64,000 bases of DNA from Rotaria sordida. Its lineage: Eukaryota > Rotifera > Eurotatoria > Philodinida > Philodinidae. The position numbers and the translations under genes are program-made. A model generated the notes under the pieces. It was not told where the DNA came from. It saw nothing but the letters and a program-made list of their open reading frames with translations, and did not search any database. How positions within the stretch are numbered: position 1 is the stretch's first letter; the number at the start of each line of letters is the position of its first letter. Shown in pieces: positions 1 through 12,700 of the stretch. The stretch lies in assembly GCA_905250125.1 (NCBI GenBank), contig CAJNOL010000841.1, positions 35,715 to 99,714 on the forward strand. Reading direction: 5' to 3'.

Positions 1-2373
1 TTTCTAGAATCAAGGTAAAAAAGTTAAGAAGGCTTCTGAACTTCTACATCTTACTTATTCTTGGACAAATGAGAAGAATAGAAGAGAAAGATTCTCTCTC
101 TTGCTTTCGAGTAATGGTCAAATAAATACGTTCATTCGTAGAGTTTTGTATATACACATACGTTTTGTCTCTTGTTCTTCTTCTTCTTTTCTCATTTCTT
201 ATTGTTATACTCCTTCTTTTCGCCGTTCAACAATATCCAATAATGCAAGACAAAGAGATGAGAGAACACGCGATATACATATGTGCATAAAAATAGGCCG
301 TCGTCTACGGCCATAGTTAATTATTTTGATGAGAATGAGAACGAAAGCCCCTCAATAACCATCTTCCTTGCTTTCTTTTTTTTTCTTCTATCGTTTACTG
401 TTATTGAACAGTGTTAGAACCACTAAACCATTGTCCATCATTGTTTTATCCCATATATATATATATATATATATATATACATTCATACATATTTGACTGT
501 CATCACTACAATACTATTCGATAAACAATACTAAATAGTACATACAAAGATCTACATGTCATTAGCCAACTTTTTTATTTTTGTTGTATTGATAAGTTTA
601 AGTTATGTAGATAATGATGAATAGAAAACGAAATATACGCATTTTACTAGATGATGGACGATGATGCATCGATATTTAAAAATAAGTATGTCTCATGAAA
701 AAAAGAAAGAAAGAAAGAAACTCAAAAATGAGCAATTGATCATCAAAAAACAAATAGACTATTAAATTTGACTGAAAATTTTTTTCTTTTTATCTAATAT
801 GTAAATGATATATTCAAATAATTCAAGATATATATGTATGTACTTGAAGCAAAAAAATAAATGAATTCACATCAAATCTTTAAAGAGCAATTTTCTTTAT
901 AATATAATCGATTAAATTTGAATATTTTGTTTTTGATAAAAAAAAGACATTGAATACAAACTAAGAATCATCACACATACTACTTTTTTTTTGTTTTTTA
1001 TCTAAAGTAAAGTGAGTAATAAATATCTTTATAACACACTACCAATATTCTTTGTTTTGTTTTTTTTCTCAATGGGATAAATAAAACAATTGTTGTTAAG
1101 ATAAAAGACAAGAGTACGTTGAACATATACAGTAATTTAATCTAGACAAGATTTATTTGATTTGTTTTTTTTTACACATCCCAGACGATGGATATTGAAT
1201 AATTTATTTTATCGTAAGATTGGATCCATATGTATATTAATTAAGTAGTAAATCCTTTTTTCTCTTGAATAAAGAATGTTAAAGATTTTAATAATAATTT
1301 ATATTTTAGAAAAGAGAGTTAATACAAGCAACTGTGAATGATTTTAAAAAAAACATATTCTAACAACAACTGAAAACTATCATATATTGTTGTCAAATAG
1401 AAGAAGGTCAAATATCAATCATGAACTAGGCATCTTTCAAAGAATAAAAGAAAAGAAATTATGATAATACTTGTCTTTTTATCTAATCGATCGTCAAACG
1501 ATTGAATTTTATTTTCATCCGATTATTAATATTATATATATATATATATACTTTCTATATTGAATATGATTTATTAGAAAAGAATTTTTTTTGTTATCTT
1601 ATCTTTTGCTAATTGTTATACGTATCCTTGTCTATTCTTGAAAGGCTGATGACGACTATATTTATTATTGAAAAATGTTTGCATGTATGAATAATTTGAT
1701 TTGTATTTCTAATAAGTCTTTTCTTTTCTTTGTCTTTCGAAAAATACAATGAATTTGTGTCATTTATGTTATCATGATAGTCACCAACATAGTAATTTTT
1801 TTCGTGTATAATTATCAATTATACTAATATAGACAAAAAATAAAACAAATCTTGGACATTTTAATTCATTTTTCGAAATTGAAGTTGAAATGTTTGATTT
1901 AATATCAAATTTATGAATAAAATAAGGTAAATTATTAACTCTATATTATAGAAAATTCTACACCTTTATTTAAGTTCTTTAACTACTTAAATATGCTCTT
2001 TTAATATCCGTGAATAAATATGTGTTCTGACGTCAATAGAATAAATTATACATTTATATAAATAATACGATAAACATTTCTTTTACTAAAAGAAAATTAT
2101 GTGAGAATTGCTTGATTTTTTTTTTAATTTGAATTTTTTTTTAATTCATATCACTCGAAGCTATTGCAGATTTTCCTATTATTCTAAAAATAATTGACTT
2201 TTTATCAAAAATTAACATCATTTTCTATTCATTGAAAATTCTATTGCTATTAGTTTTTGTTTTGATGGTAAAATATTATAAATAAATCTTAATGAAAGAA
2301 AAAATTTTCTTTTTTTTTTTTTTTTTTACGAAATATAACCGTACATGAATGACACAGTGCAATAAATAAATCT
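1..2373. other. Gene-free AT-rich stretch
   Basis: I see no convincing coding exon here. It holds homopolymer runs, an (AT)n microsatellite near 455-480 and a second near 1535-1552. Open frames at 101-316 (+) and 1609-1818 (-) have no recognisable domain and look like chance. The last few hundred bases could be 3' untranslated sequence or downstream flank of the minus-strand gene that ends at 2374. Confidence 0.6.
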
Positions 2374-2706
2374 TTAAAGAATAGTACATGATTTTGATTT
2401 TTTATCTTGTTCTATGTTTTTCGTAGCATTTTGATTAGTTGTTGATGTAGTTTTGAATTGTTTGCTTTGTTGATATTGAACATTGGTATTTGAATTTATA
2501 CCATTACTTGTTGAATTATCATATGTTTTACTTCTATTTTTAGGTTTTTCAGTATTGATAACAATATTTCTTAATTCTTTTGGATCAAATGTACCCAAAT
2601 AAATATCACGATAGGGTGTATCATGTTCACAATGAAAGGCACCTTTTTGTCGACATACACCACAACGAAAATCTTCTCTATCGAAATGATTGGCGTTCGT
2701 TGTCAT
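2374..2706 (-). CDS. Small Cys-rich protein with C-terminal CaaX prenylation motif
   Basis: A 110-residue protein I do not recognise. Residues about 10-30 carry a CxxC pair followed by a third Cys and His residues (RCGVC, FHCEHD), which could be a small metal site. Residues about 50-100 are Asn/Ser/Thr/Gln-rich and probably disordered. It ends in a lysine cluster followed by CTIL, a CaaX box; Leu at the last position usually favours geranylgeranylation, and the basic cluster would help membrane binding, as in small Ras-like proteins. There is no GTPase domain. The frame opens at the only upstream ATG, and a possible 3' splice site lies about 15 bases before it, so a non-coding 5' exon is likely. 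The membrane role is inferred from the C-terminus alone. Confidence 0.6.
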   Translation of the reverse strand: MTTNANHFDREDFRCGVCRQKGAFHCEHDTPYRDIYLGTFDPKELRNIVINTEKPKNRSKTYDNSTSNGINSNTNVQYQQSKQFKTTSTTNQNATKNIEQDKKSKSCTIL

Positions 2707-4780
2707 GAGAAAATAGGAATCTAAAGTAAAAGAAACAAAAAAAAACTAAATAAAATATTTTTGCTACTGAGGAAATAATTTGTCGTTTAAAGTTCCGTCT
2801 AAATATATATATATATATGTTGATTATGAACATTTAAAAATTAAAGAAAATATTGTATGGTTTTATAATATTCTTCGTTTGAGAGAAAAAATAAGAAAAA
2901 AGAATTGATTAACAATTCAATTTACCTTTTTTTTTGTTTTTTTAATGGTCGTTTGACAATTGTGTTAGAAAATAAAATTGACTTATCCTATTCTCGATTT
3001 TATTTTTTTGTTTTCAAAAATAAATTTCGTTTTTTAAGATGTGAAAAATTGAGAATATTAAATATCAAAATATAATATAGTAGACTCACCAGTTTATTGT
3101 ACATACACAAAGATTTATTTTCGTAGATTTGTTGTGTTACGACAAGGTGTGGAAATAGAGAAGAAAAGAATAGAAAATTGTTTTGTTTTTTTTAAGTTGA
3201 ACAAACGCTATAATGTTTTGTTTCCTCTCTCTGTTCTCTTTTTTTTTTTTTCTTCAATAACTTTGTCATAGACACAGATATGCTTAAAAAACTTAATTAT
3301 ATGCCACACGTTTTTCTTTATTGATTTTTTTTTCTTTGCTCTCTCCAGTGAAATAAGAAAAATTGTTGCCTAGACAACCGAGTGGTAATCAAAAATAAAG
3401 TTCAATTGAGATACAAAAAAATGACAAAACATATTGAAGTGTATATATTACTCAATTGAATAAGATCAAGAATTTATTTATAATATTCAATTTTCTTTCT
3501 ATGATAATTTTAAAGTATTGTAATTTTCAGCATAATTCGATCGGATTTATTTTCTATTCTTGTTTTTTTCTTCGTTGTGATAAACACAGAGTGAATCGAT
3601 GTTTCTGATAAACTAAGTTTTTTAGTTTATTGAAGTCTGTTTCAATCATTCAGAATGAAATATTTTGCAATTCTCTACAATAGGTTTTTTTTAAAAGAGA
3701 TATATCAACCTTACGGAAGGCATAAAAGTCATATATTTTTTTTTTCCTTTGTATTTTGTATGGAAACACTGTTGTTTGTGTATTCCGTAAGATTAATGTA
3801 TCTCGATCAAAAAAACAAAAATGTCATCGAGAGATGTAGAGATTTATTTGTTCTAGTCAATAGAATTCAATTGACAGATCTTCGAAGTTGAAAAATTTAG
3901 TTTTTGATAGATATTATTCTTTGAAGTCTTATTAGCATTTACGGTAATGAAGAAAAAATAAATCTTGTTGAATGTTAGATTATTTCAAACAAAAGATAGT
4001 TTCATATTTCTTCATAAATATGGAAATTAATTTTTGGATATAATGAAAAAAACAACAGAGATTATGATATTAATGACTGTAAAATCGAGAATACTCTGCA
4101 ATTATTATTAACATACAGAAAAGCTCAATTTTTTCATTATAAATAATTGTTTTAACAGAAAACACATCTGTCAATATGATGACCTTCAAGTTTATCGAAT
4201 CATAGAAACTTTTTTTTTAACATCAGATTTAGAATACATGAGATTAAACTCTCTTTCAATCATATTATACGAATGGCTTCGCGCTATTCTTTTTTTTTTT
4301 TGTTATAATTTATAGTCATTAATCATATGTATCGATTCTTATCTCATCATAAAAATTAAGTATGATTAATTATTCAACTAAATGATCAATACACATGATT
4401 ACCGATTTTTTTTTTTTTGTGAACCTTATATGACTTTTAATAATAACATATTGCTCTTGAATCTGATTATATTGCTTATCATCTTTTATCTTTGATCTTA
4501 GCTTTGATATAGAGGAACGTGCCTTACACGTGTGTGATGTTTACTCATTTGTTCCTTTTTTTTTTTTTTTTGCATCGTATATATCAATGAGAATTGTGCT
4601 ATGTTTTATTCTTGCGTATTATAGTACACGTTCAATATCTATATTAAACAATATGATCATAGACTTCCGGTGAAAGTGTGTATGTGTATTTATCACCTTT
4701 TTAGAACTTAGCATAATCTTTCTTTCTTTGACTTCTTCTTTTTTTTTTTGTATAATATAAATTAAACGTTCTTATATGTT
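2707..4780. other. Intergenic region between divergent small genes
   Basis: This holds the likely promoter and 5' untranslated region of the minus-strand gene at 2374-2706 and upstream DNA of the plus-strand candidate at 4811. It has many T-runs. The 78-codon open frame at 3655-3891 (+) has no domain and I do not call it. Confidence 0.5.
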
Positions 4781-4810
4781 TTGTGTCTATTCAATTGTAA
4801 AAGACGACAA

Positions 4811-4975
4811 ATGGAAAATAGAAAATTAATTATTCAACAAATTGCTCAACATCTTCGTAAAATTGCTGATGAAATCGATCAAAAACCAATGAAAATATCA
4901 TTATTTATGTTGATTAAACAATATTTTTGTAATTATTTTTTGTTTAATTATCTATTCATTTATGCCTTATTATAA
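4811..4975 (+). CDS. Candidate BH3-only apoptosis regulator (54 aa)
   Basis: The short frame from ATG 4811 (context caaATGg) encodes a segment, residues 11-23, reading IAQHLRKIADEID. This matches the BH3 pattern of pro-apoptotic Bcl-2 relatives: four hydrophobic positions (I11, L15, I18, I22), the Leu-Arg pair, a small residue A19 and the invariant Asp D20. It lines up closely with the Bim/Puma type. The C-terminal 26 residues are hydrophobic with Phe, Leu and Tyr, which could be a tail anchor for the outer mitochondrial membrane, as in several BH3-only proteins. An alternative splice from a GT near 4931 to an AG at 5090 would replace this tail with a Lys-rich end. Expected partner: a Bcl-2-type groove. 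The motif is short and could be chance, and I see no other exon. Confidence 0.42.
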   Translation: MENRKLIIQQIAQHLRKIADEIDQKPMKISLFMLIKQYFCNYFLFNYLFIYALL

Positions 4976-5159
4976 TTTCATTTCGTATATGTTTTTTTTT
5001 TTTTTTGATAATATTCTACTAAAAAAATAAATATTCAATCATCGAAATAATGTTATCTTATCGGAATTTCTTTTTTCTTTTTTTTTACAGACGCAAGAGA
5101 AAAAGAAAAAAAAAAAACAAAAATTAACAAGTACATAATTTGATATAATTTCAAATAAA

Positions 5160-6167
5160 TTATCTTACTGCCTGTGGCATTCGATCATTGAGTAATAATC
5201 TTAATTCAGGACGTGCACGACGCCAATCTTTTTCCGGTTCAAAATCATCAAGTTCAATAATATCAGTTTGTAAACGATCACAATCAGTAATCATTACTGT
5301 AGGCAATGGCATTGTTTTTATTGATGTTATAGGTATACTTGATGATGTCGATGTACTACTTGATGATAGATATGTAGCATTAGTGATCTGACTAAATGTT
5401 GTAGTTGTTGATGATTGTGATGAATGTCGTTTTAAATTAGCAAAACGATTTGATAATGATTTTGTTGATGATGATTCATTACTAGGAATAGTTACTGATG
5501 GTGTTGAAGTATTTAAATCAATTGTAGATGATGCAAGAGTCGATTGTGAATAAGCAAAATTTTGACAAGCTGGATAATGTAGAAGTGATGATTCACCAGT
5601 ATGTGATGAAGATAATGTTGATTGACTATAAGCCATATTAGAAATACCAACAGGTGTTGTTAATGTTAATTCAAATTCTTCTTCAGGTATTCGTTCACAT
5701 AATGCAATAACATGTGTATGTTCATGTGTACTTTTTGATCGTTCAGAAATATATGATACAGAAGTAAAAACACTTGCTTGATCATCATCATCATCATCAC
5801 CATCATCATCATCATTATCAGATATATTATCTTCTTTTAATGTTTTGTCAATAGATGGTAATAATAATGATGATGGTAATGGTGGTGTTTGTGATTGTAC
5901 TGTTGATGGTAATGGTCGATGGTAAAGTAATAATTTTTGATGTGTCTTTTTTTTTAAATGACGAAATGTTTGAATAGATGCAAATATAAGTCCCATAATT
6001 AACCAAAGAAATGATATTGAACCAAATACAATAAACAGACGTTTAAACATACTTGTATAATAAGATGATGAAGATAATTGTTCAATAGTTGATATTGATA
6101 ATGAAGTAACATTATTCGACATTGTCATAATAGTTGTTGTTGTTGATGATGACGAAAGAATTATCAT
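5160..6167 (-). CDS. Single-pass membrane protein, Ser/Thr-rich, unknown function
   Basis: A 335-residue single-exon protein that I cannot assign to a family. Residues 1-40 are Ser/Thr-rich with one N-glycosylation sequon near residue 19 and no cleavable signal. Residues about 44-68 form one membrane segment followed at once by a basic stretch (RHLKKK), so the N-terminus should be outside and the long C-terminal part cytoplasmic. The cytoplasmic part has an acidic run of about 14 mostly Asp residues near 117-130, encoded by an ATC-type trinucleotide repeat on the plus strand, then long Ser/Thr stretches, and ends with a charged conserved-looking tail (DFEPEKDWRRARPEL). It is convergent with the BH3 candidate. 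The second Met at about 14-16 is a possible alternative start. Confidence 0.65.
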   Translation of the reverse strand: MIILSSSSTTTTIMTMSNNVTSLSISTIEQLSSSSYYTSMFKRLFIVFGSISFLWLIMGLIFASIQTFRHLKKKTHQKLLLYHRPLPSTVQSQTPPLPSSLLLPSIDKTLKEDNISDNDDDDGDDDDDDQASVFTSVSYISERSKSTHEHTHVIALCERIPEEEFELTLTTPVGISNMAYSQSTLSSSHTGESSLLHYPACQNFAYSQSTLASSTIDLNTSTPSVTIPSNESSSTKSLSNRFANLKRHSSQSSTTTTFSQITNATYLSSSSTSTSSSIPITSIKTMPLPTVMITDCDRLQTDIIELDDFEPEKDWRRARPELRLLLNDRMPQAVR

Positions 6168-9100
6168 ATTTCAATGTGAATATGTTCAATGATTATAACG
6201 AAGAAATATTGAAAAAAAGAAATAGTTTGTGTTTCCACTACCATTTGTTTTTTTGATGAATGTTGGTCACAGGAGATCGATCCGTTTACTTAAAAAAGAA
6301 CGACAGTAGATCGAACGAACGATCGGAGAAATGAGAACAACAGAAGAAAGAGAAAAGTTATAATTGTTCTTCGCCTGCCTTTACCTTATGGTGACGACAA
6401 TCGATGTAGAGCTGAAAGCTCATGTTTAATTTATTTTTGATCAAATATCATCTGGCATTGAGCAAAAGAATGCTACCACGCGATCGACATTCATCATCTA
6501 TTTGAACACGAAGGAAAAAAAAAATAATACCAAGAAAAAAAAAAAAATGAATAAGGTTCTTTTGAAGAGTCACAATTGAGTAGTGAACCTTGGCGTTCTC
6601 CTAAAAATAAATGTATCGTTTTTGTGTATGCATATGTGTTTACTAAGAGACGCGCTTTATATAGCAATGGGATTTATTAGCTTTTATCTTTTCTCTTATT
6701 TTACATTGATAAAATAGATCAATATCTCTGGGATATTGATTGACAAATTACCATTTTTTTTTTATATGTTTGTGTTTTCGATAACGCATTTGTCGATGGC
6801 TATCGCGTTCCTATTTTTTCCTTTCTCCCTCTCTTTTTTTTTCAGGGAGAGGGATGGATGGTGAGGGACGGGGGGGGGGGGGTGGGGGAGTTAATGCTAT
6901 TTTATTTGTTGTCCTATGCGAATGAAGATGAAGAAACGGAAGGAAAAATTAGCGCGTAGGCATATATTCAATAAGACAAAACGCATATAATCAACTATCC
7001 AAACATCCATTGTCCTATAGAACTCATACATACACCGAAATAAGTGTATATATATATATATATTATTGACATTCTCAATGTATGAAATACATAAGTAAAA
7101 TGTAATGATTATAAAAAAAAATGAAGTAAATAAATTTTATATTGACATGTGATCGTCTATCAATGTCATGATCTTGGAATAAATTCTATCCAATGTCAAT
7201 TCATTGATTTGTTTATATATGTGCATTAGAGCAAACAAAAAAAGAAAAACGTTTTTAAAAATTCTCTTCTCTAATTATTTCCTGATGACTATTTCTATTT
7301 ATGTATGCATAATGTCGGAAAATAGGAGCAGATAATTGACACAGAAAAAAAGTGATGAGCAGAAATAATGTTAACTGATGGTCAATGTTACGAGCTATAG
7401 AATTCTACAAGTGACGCGGTGCCTTTTTTTTTCCTTTGACTGTCTATTGCCTTGTCGATCTATCCAATATAACGAATCCTCAAAGGACGATGATGTAGCT
7501 ATCAACTCTTAGCATATTATTTGTTGACGAATCCCATTCCGTTTAAGATACGTGTTGATGATGATGAGAAGTCAAGAAGCGTCAATGAGAGAGAGAGAGA
7601 GAGAGAGGAAGAGACACAGACAAAGCATATGTACAAGGTTAAGTTGAGGGATAACCGTCAGTCAACATAAATTGGACAGATGAAGAACCAATTTCCTATT
7701 AAAAAAGAAAGAAAGCATATGAAAATATGCCGAATAAAATTTCTCAATGATGTAGTATTAGATAATAATAGAAAGGCAAAATAATATCCAATATTATGTT
7801 TCGCCTCATAATTCTCTCAATCTGTCTCTATAAATAGAGATTTATATGCGAATAAAATGATCGATGATAATTGAATTTATGCTTCCTGATTAACAAGAAA
7901 ATATGTTGAATATGAATTAATAAGATACAGCTGTTTGCAAAACAAAACAAAACAAAACAAAAAAGAAAAGAAACTTGTATATAAGTACGCAATTTTCAAT
8001 GTATAGAAATTAAATATATTCATTCGATTCTCTCTCTTTTTTTTTTTTTGTTTTTTATTTTCAAAGACTGTTATATATTGAAGCACAAGATCAATCAGCC
8101 TTGTAAAGTGTGAAACAAAGACTTGCATGACAATTCTCTATTCATAACATTAATTTAATTGAATATGGCAGAACAAATGATCGACGATACATGCTCTCAA
8201 TGTCAACTATCATACTTGAAAATAATTAAGCGATCAGTCTAACAATCTTATATCTCATCAGACTACTTGTTATGAAATATATAAAGTTAAAAATATAAAA
8301 TTCTTTATGACCTATCAATTTCAAATATAAAACAATTCAAATAATCATATAAAATAGAAAGCAAAATATGCAAATTTTTCTTTTTATCTTTTATAATTCA
8401 GTCTTTTACTTATTGTTTATTCAGGTGATAAGAAAAAATATAATTGAGAAGAAATGATATATTGTTTTATAGTTAGTTATATTTATTTATTTGACTGGAC
8501 ATGAAGATTAGTTACAAAAAAAAAAAAAATGTTTTACATAATTTCTTCCCATCTTCATGAATTAAACTCTAAGAACAAACTTTTTGTTTATTATTCAATT
8601 ATATTTCTAAAAGGAAACTAGAATTTTTCCAAAAAAAAAAAATAAATAACTAACTCCTTGATTTCTAGGCAAAATTTGAGATAAAAAAGTAACTGTCAAT
8701 AGAAAGTCAATGTGAATTTCCATAATAAGAAAGACATGTCCTATTTATTATGGCGGGTATACATTATTAATATTTATTATCTTCTTAATGTTAATAAAGA
8801 TGAGTCAGATGTTTTTGTCAGACTTGAAGATTTATGACTTGATAGTATTTTGTAATAGTAATGAATCAATATCTTTTTAAAAGTCAATAGACATTTATGC
8901 ATATATATATATAATGACTGATTAGAAAATCAACATGTAATACAAATAAAATATGTGAAAATAATAAATGAGAAACATGGTTTTTCTTTTTTTATTGGTA
9001 TTTTGTGGTCAAGAAATGTGTAGAATTTATTTATAATAAATAAAAGAAAAGAAAAGAGATTTATGAAATTAATTCATTTTGATTGAATGAGATCCTTCAG

Positions 9101-9708
9101 TTTTTTTTTTCTATAAACAATATTTATTAGTTCTTATTTAGTTACAATCGATCATAAATCAAAATTTTATCGAATAAAAAAAAATGTTATTCTTGTTTGA
9201 ATCATTTTGTACATGAGTCAAACTTCAATGTCAATCAAACAAATAAACAGATAATGTTATCAATGTATCAAGTTTATATAACTGTTGTTTTGGTGTTTTT
9301 TTGTCTTCTTTCAACCTAATATCACATCTTATCAAGTCTGTCAATCTCACTATTACACATATGTTCTATGTGTCTTACAATTGATCAAGTGAATGTAAAT
9401 AGAATTTTTGAAAATCATTAAATACACATTTATTTATTTTCTCATCTGGCCGAAAAAAACCGAGAGCGTACAAAAAAAAAAAAGAAAAGAAGAAAAAAAA
9501 AGGGAAAGAAAAACAAGCATAATCCATAAATAAATTGTAACTAAAAATATTTGTTTGTTGTCTTACATGCATACATACCAATCATATCGAAAGAGAAAAA
9601 AAAAAAAGAAAAAAAAAACACACATACATACATATACATATACATACATAGAGACTGTAATCTCGACAAGCCGCCAAGTGGAATCATGAGAAAAGCAAAC
9701 AAAGAAAA
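6168..9708. other. Gene-free stretch between membrane-protein gene and RIM
   Basis: No coding exon is supported. The first kilobase is less AT-rich and probably includes the promoter of the gene ending at 5160. Simple sequences present: a poly-G run near 6869-6890, a (GA)n run near 7587-7606, an (AAAAC)n run near 7941-7960 and several A-runs. Open frames at 7877-8128, 9375-9581 and 9551-9739 are low-complexity and not called. The right end should contain the RIM 3' untranslated region. Confidence 0.5.
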
Positions 9709-12700
9709 TCAAGATCTAAATAAAATAATAAAATACTAGTATTCAAATAAATGTTTTTTGTATACCTGGAATTATTTTTCAATGCACTATGTAAATCATT
9801 TGTTGTTATTGATGTTTTTCCTTTTGGTGATTGTTGTACAATCGTATAATTATTCATTAATGAATTAGCAGAGAATAATTTATACCAATCAAGTACTTGA
9901 GCGGAAGAATTTAAATGAAGTTCTTCTAAATGTATTTGACATACACCCATAAATACTTTTCTATCTAATTTTCCATAATCACCCCAAACACTTATCTATT
10001 TTAAATAAATAAAATTTGCTAATATAAAAAAAAATCATTTTTTTGTTTTTTTTTATTTACCTGTAAAACTTTTTCTCGATAATTTTCTTTAAATATAAGT
10101 ATTTGTTGTATTAAAGGATCAAGTGTACGACGTGTTGTTCGTGTACGTTGCTTTTCAACACAAGTTTTTCCATCAAGTAAATAAACTTTTACATAAGGAG
10201 CTATTACAAAAACAAAACATATTATGGAAATAATTTCATAGAAAAAAATCAATATTATTATACCTGGTGGCATTTTATATAGAGCTTTTTGAAGTAAATT
10301 TCTTGCTCGTACTATTTCAACTTCAAGTAAACCATGTTGATCACGTACACCAACTTGAATTTCACCATGACATGGTGATGCAAGAACTTGTCGACCAACT
10401 AATTGTCCTGTACCTAAACCTTCAATAAATTCAGCAAATTGATGTTCATGTGGTAGTTTAAGTCCACCAGACCATAGCCTAATAAATAAATATTGATTCA
10501 TTTAACATATATATTACTCATTTATAAACACAAAAGAAAAATTGTTCTATTTAGAAGAATTTTTTTTTTAAATTCTATTTTGTGAATGGAAGATAAGAAA
10601 ATTTTGAAACTTTTAGGGTAGATAGATATCGGCAAGATGGTTCCGAGTCGGAACCAATCCTTTTGTTTTCATTGAGAGAAAAGTAATGAATTTTGAAGAG
10701 GGAGAGTATTAGAGGTCATGCAAGATGTCTCAAGCTCATTGACACTACTAGAAAATGATATCACATTTTTCACTAGTACATTTATTACTAAGCACGAAAT
10801 TGGTCCTGTTCATCATTAGCTATTATTCGTCTAAACAGTAGTATATGCTATTAATAGATAAATCTGTTAGACTAAATGAATTTAATAAATCTTTGATAGC
10901 TCTTCCCTCTTTGGGATATAAATAGGGATCTCAAATACTTTCTAGTATAAATAGAAAAAAGGTTTCAACTTGATCAAATGAATTATGGTTGAGAAACTGG
11001 AGGACTTTGTTTTATTTTTTTGCCAAGAACCTGATTTTTGTTTTCAAAAACAGAGAAATATGTGAGTTTTTCAGTGAAACTGTTATTTTTTTGGACCTTT
11101 ATAGTTATAAATTAATTCTATCTACTAGACAGAGAATACTTCGAAGTGTATGTAGAACAAAAAGAAAATGGAAGTTCCTTTAGGCATTACCGGCAGAACT
11201 ACTTTTATGCTAAAAATAAAACTAGAATTATTACTCAACAAAAACATTTCTAAAAGATGCATTTAACTAAAAAAAAAATGCATCAAATATTCCTGTTAGA
11301 GAAAAAAAAGTTAATGGATAATTAATTTTAAATACTACAGTTTAATAAAAATCATAGTATTGTCTTTTAGATTTTTTTCTAATAAAGGAAATTTACTTCA
11401 TATCATGTGGCATTGAATGATATTGATCACGTTGATGAGATAAAACAAGTGATGATTGAGTTGAATCTGCTGTTGGAGCATTCGATGGTGTTTCATTTTC
11501 TTTACTAGTTTGTCGTTGTAATGTTCTACTACGTAAATGAGGTTGAACACCAATTTCTTCACTTCGTTGAAAACCAAATCGTTTGCCTATTAAAAAAAAA
11601 TAAAACATTGATGTTTTTTTGTTGTGTGTCTCTTTAACAGATCACAAGATATATATATATATATATATATATTTATTTACCATAACCAAGATTAGATGCA
11701 CTATTTGTCTTTTTTGATAAACCAAGTATGACAAGAGCTTTCGATGACATTGATGGTCGTCGTTTTTTATTTGATTCAGGTTGTGTACTCAAAATAGAAT
11801 CTGATAATGTACCATCATTACGTAAATCAGATTTATTTGTTACAGATGTATTAATAAGTTTATCAATAGGAGTTGATGATGATGTAGATATTTGTGTATT
11901 TGAATCATTTTTTATATTTATTGGCGTTGATATTGGTTGAATTGTTGTTATTGTATCATGTGTACGCATAGCCATTTGTCGAAGTTCTTCTTCATTTAAT
12001 TGTACAACATCATTACGATGAAAATTATGATGATGATCATTAGGACGTGTATGTGGACTAGATAGAAAGTATTTATTTAAAAAAAAATATATATATAAAA
12101 TATAATACCCTTGTTTTCGAATAGTTCGAGGTCGTTCTGATTGTGTTGATAACATACTAACTGAACTTATTTTTGAAACAGTTGATAATTCTGATCCATC
12201 AGAATCTACATCATCACCGGGAGTTTCAGAAGATTCTATAAAATAAAAAATAAAAATATTAAATATGAAGTAATACTAAAATCATACGGCTGACAAAATA
12301 AGGATGGCGGACATTTCGTACTAAGTCATTTCAAACTCCTATCACATGTCCGGATATGATTTTTGTCCTGAACAACGTTCATTACGAATACTCTGTTTTT
12401 TTTTGATTGATTTTTGGTAACGAACTCCGCCACTGGGAGATTGTAACGAAAAGTTGATGCGAAATGTCTCTTTCCCACAAAATAACTTTTCATAGAAATA
12501 AGATAAAGATTTTAGATCGATGAAGATCGTAATAAAATTTTCGTGTTTGAATGCGGATCTGGAACATTTGAGTCATTTTTTAATGCATTAAGCCGCCTGT
12601 ACTAGTCACAGAGACATCTATCGCGGCTGAAAATCTGACGCTGTCGCATCGCCACCGCGATAGCGCTACAAAACTTTTTATTAGTAAAATATATTCTGAA

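Noticed and set aside
3655..3891. 78-codon open frame (+) with a hydrophobic middle
   Set aside because: No domain, no adjoining exon and composition like the surrounding T-rich DNA.
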